Source of the DNA: Paramecium tetraurelia
Lineage: Eukaryota; Ciliophora; Oligohymenophorea; Peniculida; Parameciidae
Assembly: GCF_000165425.1 (NCBI RefSeq)
Contig: NW_001799510.1
Span: 1 to 64,000 of the forward strand
Direction of reading: 5' to 3'
DNA: 64,000 nucleotides
The position numbers and the translations under genes are program-made. A model generated the notes under the pieces. The model was not told the DNA's origin, ran no database searches, and worked only from the letters and a program-made list of their open reading frames with translations. Below are positions 57,826 through 64,000 of this stretch, piece after piece. Position 1 is the first letter of the stretch, and each line of letters begins with the position of its first letter.

Positions 57826-58455
57826 ATGAGATAAGAATAATTGGAATAGCTATTAAATATGAAATAGTACTAAGTCAATTAAAATAACGATCCAAACTTT
57901 GACCTATTACCTATATAGCCTACATATAAATAAGAATTGGACAAGGAAGTACAAAAATTAGAATAATAATCTCTTTTCGCTGATTCAATCGATGTTGATA
58001 TTCCATGCTTAAAAAAAAACCGAGAAGAAAAAAGACTTAGAAAAATGGCTAAAATGTCTTAATTAACTGAAGGATGGTTTGGAATGAAATCTCAAGACCA
58101 AGATGAAACCATGAAATAAGAGTTTTTGATTTTGAAATTAAAGAAATACTTAGACCCAAAATAGCCAGTTAAATCAAGTGATTTTAAAACAATGCCTAAG
58201 TATTATTAGGTTGGAACCTATATTGATGGAATGGGTACTAATTATTTTAATTAAATAGATAATTATAATATTAAAAAAAAGAAGAAAAATTAGAGTGACT
58301 TGATTGACCAATTTTTAGAATAAGATTAAGAGAAATAAACCACAAAAAATTCATTTTAGAAAATTTAATAAAGGTAATAACGAATTAGTAAAGTCAATTC
58401 AAAATTAAGAAAGTTGAAAAGAATGGCAAAATCTTTAGGAAGAAAAAATAAATGA
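57826..58455 (+). CDS. FCF2: rRNA-processing protein FCF2 (TdT-interacting family), 209 aa
   Basis: Component of the small-subunit processome needed for early pre-18S cleavage in the nucleolus. The Fcf2 domain is unmistakable: EGWFGMKSQDQDETMKQEFL, ILKLKKYLDPKQPVKSSD and MPKYYQVGTYIDGMGTNYF. The ~85 residues before it are charged and Gln-rich; the C-terminus is very basic (RKLKRMAKSLGRKNK), typical for the family. Intronless. First in-frame ATG used. Confidence 0.92.
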
Positions 58456-58519
58456 TAATTTAATATTGTTCTGTTGATATCTTATTTAATTTTAAGTAGA
58501 ATTACTATTTTGTCTAATC

Positions 58520-58640
58520 CAAAAAAGTAGTAGAAACTTCATGTCTTCTAAATAAATTATTTAATTAAATGATTATTTGTAATTAAATGATTTGGATTGA
58601 TAAAGATTATTAATTATTTGATTTCGATTGATAAAATGAA
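58520..58640. repeat. Imperfect tandem repeat
   Basis: Two diverged copies of a ~30-nt unit containing GATTGATAAA and ATTAATTATT words stand head to tail between FCF2 and the next gene. Non-coding. Confidence 0.4.
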
Positions 58641-58661
58641 TATTAATTATTAAATAATAGA

Positions 58662-58913
58662 ATGACAGAAGAATTAAATTCAAGTCTTGACTCTTTAGAA
58701 TTAGAAATCTATCATCGACCTAATCCTAAGATATAATCTATTCTTAATTACTTAAGAAAAATCGATTTAAAATTTTGCACTAATCCTAAAAAAAAATAAG
58801 AAGAATACACATAGAGAAATACTGAAACTTCTAAAGAAGGATTTTCGTTGCAAAATAATAAGTTTTTTAATCGAAAATAAACAAATAAAAATATTGACTG
58901 TGCCGTTCTTTGA
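58662..58913 (+). CDS. Small hypothetical protein, 83 aa
   Basis: Intronless: MTEELNSSLDSLELEIYHRP, NPKIQSILNYLRKIDLKFCT, a Lys/Gln-rich middle and NKNIDCAVL at the end. The frame is open, and composition and TAA/TAG glutamines are like those of real genes, but it is short and no family is recognised. Confidence 0.5.
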
Positions 58914-60094
58914 AAATCATTTTGATTATCTATTTTGTTTATCTCAATCTATAAATATATATCATTATCTACCCTCTATTTCTTAGAATTAAAAAATAGT
59001 ATATTCTAAACAACTATTTAACAACCTACGATTTAAAAATCCTCTTTCTTATTCTCTTAATATGTCATTATTCATCAACAATGTTTTATTGTAGAAGACT
59101 TGCAATTAAAAATCTCAAAAAATGAGGAGTTAATAATGAAAAATTTCAAAATGGAACTTTTTCCAATTATTTTTTATTATCAATAAAAAAGTTTATAATA
59201 TTATTGAACAGTTTATAAAGAATATCATCAGTTAATAATACTTTCTAAAATAATCAATTTTAATAGGTGATAAGTTATAATAACTCTGTTTTGGAATTTA
59301 TTTAAAATAAAAAAATAATTTTATTGTTCTAAATCAATTTATTTGATATCCATATAAAAAATCATTTAAAATCAAAGAATCTAATTTTTTATATAGATGT
59401 ATGTATTAATTTTGCTTGTTTCAGTTTTGCAGATTTTTTTAGGAATAAGGGTAAAAATTGACTTTTGACATCACAATATTTAACATTAATTTTTCATCAA
59501 TTAAGAGAAATTTCAGAAAATTTCATTCTCATTAATTATTAAAAATTAGTAAAATTGTATAATAGATAAATTACTCCATTTGACAATGGTTAAGCATTTC
59601 TAAATATTGTTGACCTCACATTTACATTAATGTGTAACAATTTTTATATTGGAATATTTTAAAATTCTCATTTACAATTCATGTTTCTTTGCTGGATATT
59701 AGATAGTTGGATAATTGAATTTTCAACTTAACTTCTTTCAATTTATTTCTTTAAAGTAAATGTACCTAACATTGAAAAATCCACAAAAGCTACCCTTAAG
59801 ATTCTAGATATATTTTCTATTTTATTGGTTAGATTAAAAATATATTAAATAATTATAATATTTTAGTTTTATAAAAGTAAAAAAAAAATGAAATAATTAA
59901 ATGTAATATTAATTATGCATTTTTAATTTTTTAATGGAAAGATTCCATAAAGAGATTCATACATTGCACCATTAAATGACCCAATACTTTTTTTTAGTAT
60001 GCAGTTTCCTTAAAATTTTAGAGTTATATCTCCAAATTAAAAAACTCCCAATTTAACCATCATATAACCCTATATTGTTTTGCTTCAATATCTT
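58914..60094. other. Long intergenic stretch
   Basis: Nearly 1.2 kb, extremely AT-rich, no coding frame, repeat array or RNA gene supported. Several T and A runs of 8-9 nt. Confidence 0.5.
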
Positions 60095-63067
60095 ATGTAT
60101 AATATTTTCTCAGTCATTTAGATGAATTTTTAAAGATCATGGTTTCTTTCTAATTAAAACTCAGATTTTAACATTGAATTATCATCCTAGATTGCTTTAA
60201 GAATGCATCAATTAAAATTGATAGAAGAAATAAAATTGTGGAAACGATTTTGCAATTCATGAAGTTGGCAACATGGGATTTCTAAATGATGTAGGATTTT
60301 GGATTAATTATTGTAAATTTTGGAATTACCACACTGCAAAATGTTATTCTTAATATTTACTATTTCATAGGCTTTATAATATTGGTTCAACCAATAACTT
60401 CAAAGAATGAATATTGCCCAAAGACCTTAACACTCATGAAATTATTATTAATAACTTTAATATATGTTTTACAATAACAAAAGGTTATAATGATAATTAC
60501 AATCGAAAATGAGAGGTAGTTTATGAATTAATTTGGTGGATTTGTATTGTTTTAATTTAATTAATGAGAAATTAAGGAGTTTAAACTATAGAGACAGGAG
60601 CTTATAATCATTTTTTGTTACCTCCTATAACTGAACTTTTAAAATCAGGAAAATCTTAAATAATCTTATGTAAGAACTTATAATAAAAATTCAAATTAAG
60701 ATCAATTGATTCTAAACCAACAATTTCATTTAAATAGGAGTAAATAAAGGAAAATAGGAAAAATAAAGAGTTAGTTTTACATCAACTACATCTACCCTTA
60801 ATAAAGCCTGAATTGCAAATTGCCAAATCGAAAATAAAAGAATAAATTTTTTCAACAAATAGACTTATTGATAATATTTAACTAATCAGTTGTGTATCAA
60901 GAGCAAGGAATCTATCTTACAATGATTAAATTAATAATACAGAGAGATTACACTAATTTTCGATTCGAGGAACGCAAAGTTAAATCTAAAGTAGAATACT
61001 TGCTTGATAATATGTTTCAATTATAATTAAATATAAATTGGATATTATGAATTTTAAAGAATAAACTGGAATGTAATTATATTATGATTCGACAATAAGC
61101 CATAATAGACATCATAGTTATATTGATTTTAACTAAAACAATTCCAAATTCAATTCATTTATTAGTTTGAAATCTCCCACACATAGAAAACATCAGATTG
61201 TAACGGATTAGAGAAAAAATATTAAGTTCAAGAAGTTAAATTCATAGAATGATGGAAAATTTCTCTCGAAATTATGATTTAATACAATAATCAGGAACTC
61301 ACTCCTTAATTGTCACCAGTAGGAAGTTTCACAGAAATAAAAAAACAGATAGATAAAAGACATGATGGTTCTTTGACTTTACAAGAGTTGAAATCTAATT
61401 AAACAAACGTAATTTAGATATACTACGGTAGAAATTAAGTTGATTGTAACAAGATTCAGGTTTAATTATTTCTATGTGAGAATATATGATAGAGAAAGTC
61501 CGTTGCAAGCTTATGTAAGAGGTGAAAATTCGAAATTACAGACATTTAAGATGAACATTTCAACAGTAGCCCAATTTCCTACTAGTTTTAACTGTGAACT
61601 AAGCAATATAATCGAAATACTTTAAATTTGCAGATCAACAACAGAGGGATACATTCTCTATGAAGAATTTATACATTTCAATTTATTCAGAAGAGGATTG
61701 TCTTATAACAATCAACTTTCTTTTTGGTCATTACTTTAAGAAGAAAATAAAAATGATAAAGGATGAATTCGATTCAGAGAAATCTAAGCAAAGTATTTAG
61801 AATATACTATGTTTCATAGAATTATATTTGTTTTATAGTCCAAGATTAGATCCAAGTCAGATAGATAAGATAACTAATAATGTAAATGCTAAACAATATT
61901 AAGAGAATTGTAATATTATATTTTGATTAAAGAGATTGACTAAAAGATAAAGATAAGTTAAAAGCTGTTAAATAAAGAATTTTGTAAGCAGTTGAAAGAA
62001 AAAAAGAAATTTAAGAGGATAAAAGAATGAATATCATAAGAAAATTAAAAGCAAATGAATCTTTGAAAGAAATTAGAAATGTATAGAAATAAATCGAAAT
62101 TTAATAAAAATTGAAATTTAGAAATCAAATTTCTTGGATTGGATTCATCAAAATAGCAATATATGCAACTAGAATGAAAGAAAAGATGGATGTAAATTTT
62201 TTCATATTATATAAGCAAATGAAATGACATAATAAATATTTAGCAAAAGGAAGATTGATAGTTTGGTAATATAAGACTATAACAATGATAAAAATTAAAG
62301 GAATGGAGCAACTGTTGAAGAGATAAGCCGATTCAAAATTTGTTTATCAATTAGAATATTTATATAACAACTAAAACAGTTCTCAAAAGCAAGGGCTATT
62401 AAGGTTGTTTTATAATTTTTACATGCTACTCATTTATACACTTGATGTTTATAAAAACATCATTATTTTGTTGAAAAAGTTAACTATGTTAAGCGTGTGT
62501 TTAAGAACCTAAAATTGAAACACAAAGCCTATAGAGATAGAATATGGAGGCTTTTGAATAAGAATGGTTAAACTATTATTCTTGAATTGATTAATAAACA
62601 TAGTCAAATAAAAAAGAGACAATATCATACTGATAAGTATCAAATTATTATTTAAATGTTGATAGCATTTTATTATTATAGATAATGGATGATTTCATTA
62701 AATAAAAGAAATAAAAATGTTCACAATATGCTCAAAATTATATTCAAGAAAAAAATAAGAAGAAAAAAGTACTTGACTTCACTTTAAGTCTGATGCAAAT
62801 ATTTAGTGCTCCAACTAACGAAGATTTAATAGAAATATATAAAATATATGCAATCTAAAAAATATCGTAAATTAATGATTCAATCAATTGAAATTATCAA
62901 AATGCATTTTCTCTTTAGAAAGCATATAAAAATTATTATGTATAAATTAATTAAATTATGGATGGCTATTATGCTTACGAAAGTGAAAGAAATCAGATTG
63001 ACTATATTTGGAATAATGTATGTAATAATTCAATGTTTTTATTGTTACTTTCTCATGGCTCTATAGA
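60095..63067 (+). pseudogene. Large frame-disrupted gene (membrane N-part, IQ-like C-part)
   Basis: Coding-like sequence runs along the + strand for about 3 kb but changes frame several times and contains TGAs. Parts in order: QIALRMHQLKLIEEIKLW; a membrane block (LATWDFQMMQDFGLIIVNFG; VILNIYYFIGFIILVQ); FLLPPITELLKSGKSQIILC; a spliced part with RFRFNYFYVRIYDRESPLQA and LYEEFIHFNLFRRGLSYNNQ; KQSIQNILCFIELYLFYSPR; then basic helical repeats reminiscent of IQ motifs (ISRFKICLSIRIFIQQLKQF; RVFKNLKLKHKAYRDRIWRL). In-frame TGAs at 62443-62445 and 62791-62793 split the last part, 116 codons apart. One 31-nt intron near 61411-61441 is well supported. Either a pseudogene or a gene in a poorly assembled region. 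Family unknown. Confidence 0.45.
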
Positions 63068-63359
63068 GGTTTTAGACGAGTTCGATCTTTCTTTTTCCTC
63101 TTCTATTTGTACCCAATCTCTTAGCTGCTAATTTTCCTGCCTTCTTTAAATCTTTTGGTTGATTTGTTTTGAACAATTCAATAATTCTCTTTTCATATGG
63201 GCTCAAACCTGCTACTTCTTAGATGATCTTTCTCACTTGTAAGACTCTCTTACCCAAAGTTCCCTTTCTTTAAGAAGGTCTTCTTCTTAATTATTTCTTT
63301 GTTAATGATGATGTAATAAATCCTCTATTTAAACCAACTGCAATTCCTGTTCTTCCCAT
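63030..63359 (-). CDS. RPL36: 60S ribosomal protein eL36, 109 aa
   Basis: Large-subunit ribosomal protein. The full family sequence is visible: [80 protein letters not shown] and a C-terminal helix [13 protein letters not shown]. Intronless, normal length (~100-105 elsewhere). Its last 38 nt overlap the end of the broken + strand gene, which suggests that that gene has lost its proper stop. Confidence 0.96.
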
Positions 63360-64000
63360 TATTTTAAAAATGATATTTTTATTTTTAAATAATAATCACA
63401 CAATAACATCTTTATTTCGCTAACTAACAAATACTTTGATTTCCGATTTCGATGTTTTTATGATCTACTCTAAGTTATTATATTGTAAGTAATTTGAACA
63501 TTCTCGATATCTATACAATTTTAATCAAAATGCCCAAAATAATACTCATTTTTTATTGTAAGATTCATAAATACGCTTTATCTAACTATTATTGTTGATG
63601 AGAATTCTACTACTTTCTCAGCAGATTCTCATTTCATATTCATTAATATTGGAAACCTTATAAGCGAATCCAAATTATAATATATTTAATCTATTTAATC
63701 TATTTTAATACATGCAACGGTAAATTTTAAGGATAGACATTAAATAAAATTAATGCTCACTTAACATTAGTAGATTCTGATAGAATTGAGGATTTTAAGC
63801 TAAAATATAAATTAATATCTCATTTGCTTTGAGCTTGCAAAAAAAAATAATCTAAAGTTATAATCTTAATTGATTTCAAATATAATCATTTAATCCATTT
63901 TGTTAATATTTTCCTTATAATAATCATTGAGAAGATTTACAATATGTTTTATCAATAATTCTTAATCACCAAAGCCTTTGCTTATATATCATTGATTAAC
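63360..64000. other. Upstream of eL36; possible 3' end of another gene on the - strand
   Basis: The first ~280 nt should hold the eL36 promoter; no motif is recognisable. From about 63990 down to 63645 the - strand is open: DQELLIKHIVNLLNDYYKEN, MIIFEINQDYNFRLFFFASS. It could be the last exon of a gene that begins beyond the window, but the frame also meets a TGA close to the edge, so this is uncertain. Confidence 0.3.

Noticed and set aside
1..64000. General reassignment of TGA to an amino acid
   Set aside because: All conserved genes (ASF1, NOP56, LSM2, THG1, FCF2, eL36, Piwi) end at TGA at the expected length and use TGG for conserved Trp, so TGA is the normal stop; the in-frame TGAs are confined to poorly conserved regions or genes.
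1..64000. CRISPR array, insertion sequence, rRNA or telomere
   Set aside because: No regular direct-repeat array, transposase-like frame, rRNA core sequence or G/C-rich telomeric repeat was seen on either strand.

Overview
The window looks like macronuclear DNA of a Paramecium-type ciliate. The DNA is very AT-rich. Long reading frames stay open only if TAA and TAG are read as glutamine and TGA is the only stop (ciliate nuclear code). Most genes carry tiny introns of about 20-32 nt that start with GT and end in NAG. Removing them restores conserved motifs, for example the glycine loop of the kinase at 21.1 kb and the Piwi core at 50 kb. Genes are packed tightly on both strands, often tail to tail with 16-80 nt between stops. 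There is one assembly gap of 150 N (52950-53099).

Left part (0-20 kb): a TPR-like protein, a decayed gene, a copine, an oxoglutarate/malate-type mitochondrial carrier, a cyclic-nucleotide-binding K+ channel with a CCHC zinc knuckle, a tRNA-His guanylyltransferase (THG1), a CTD-type phosphatase, a 1687-residue multi-pass membrane protein of unknown function, an acylated IQ/MORN protein and a short hypothetical gene.

Middle (21-42 kb): an N-acylated AGC kinase, a stand-alone AHSA1-domain protein, a second CTD-type phosphatase, the histone chaperone ASF1, a Rab GTPase, NOP56, a C2H2 protein, a CFAP96 (C4orf47) homologue, a 1088-residue Gln-rich coiled-coil protein, a degenerate kinase fused to MORN repeats, and LSM2. 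The set mixes housekeeping RNA-processing and chromatin factors with ciliary and membrane-signalling genes.

Right part (42-64 kb): short coiled-coil and tail-anchored proteins, a complete 752-residue Piwi protein with a DDH catalytic triad, an ankyrin protein, coiled-coil proteins (one with a C-terminal RING), FCF2, eL36, and several stretches that look like eroding genes (53.4-55.1 kb and 60.1-63.07 kb).

No rRNA, tRNA, transposon or CRISPR array was recognised, and no telomere repeat is present at either end. Product calls come from motif recognition by eye. Exon joins were checked by reading-frame arithmetic and, where possible, by whether the splice restores a conserved motif. The most interesting signals are the Piwi gene, the degenerate kinase-MORN fusion, in-frame TGA codons inside otherwise coding frames, and a set of stop-free introns whose length is a multiple of three.
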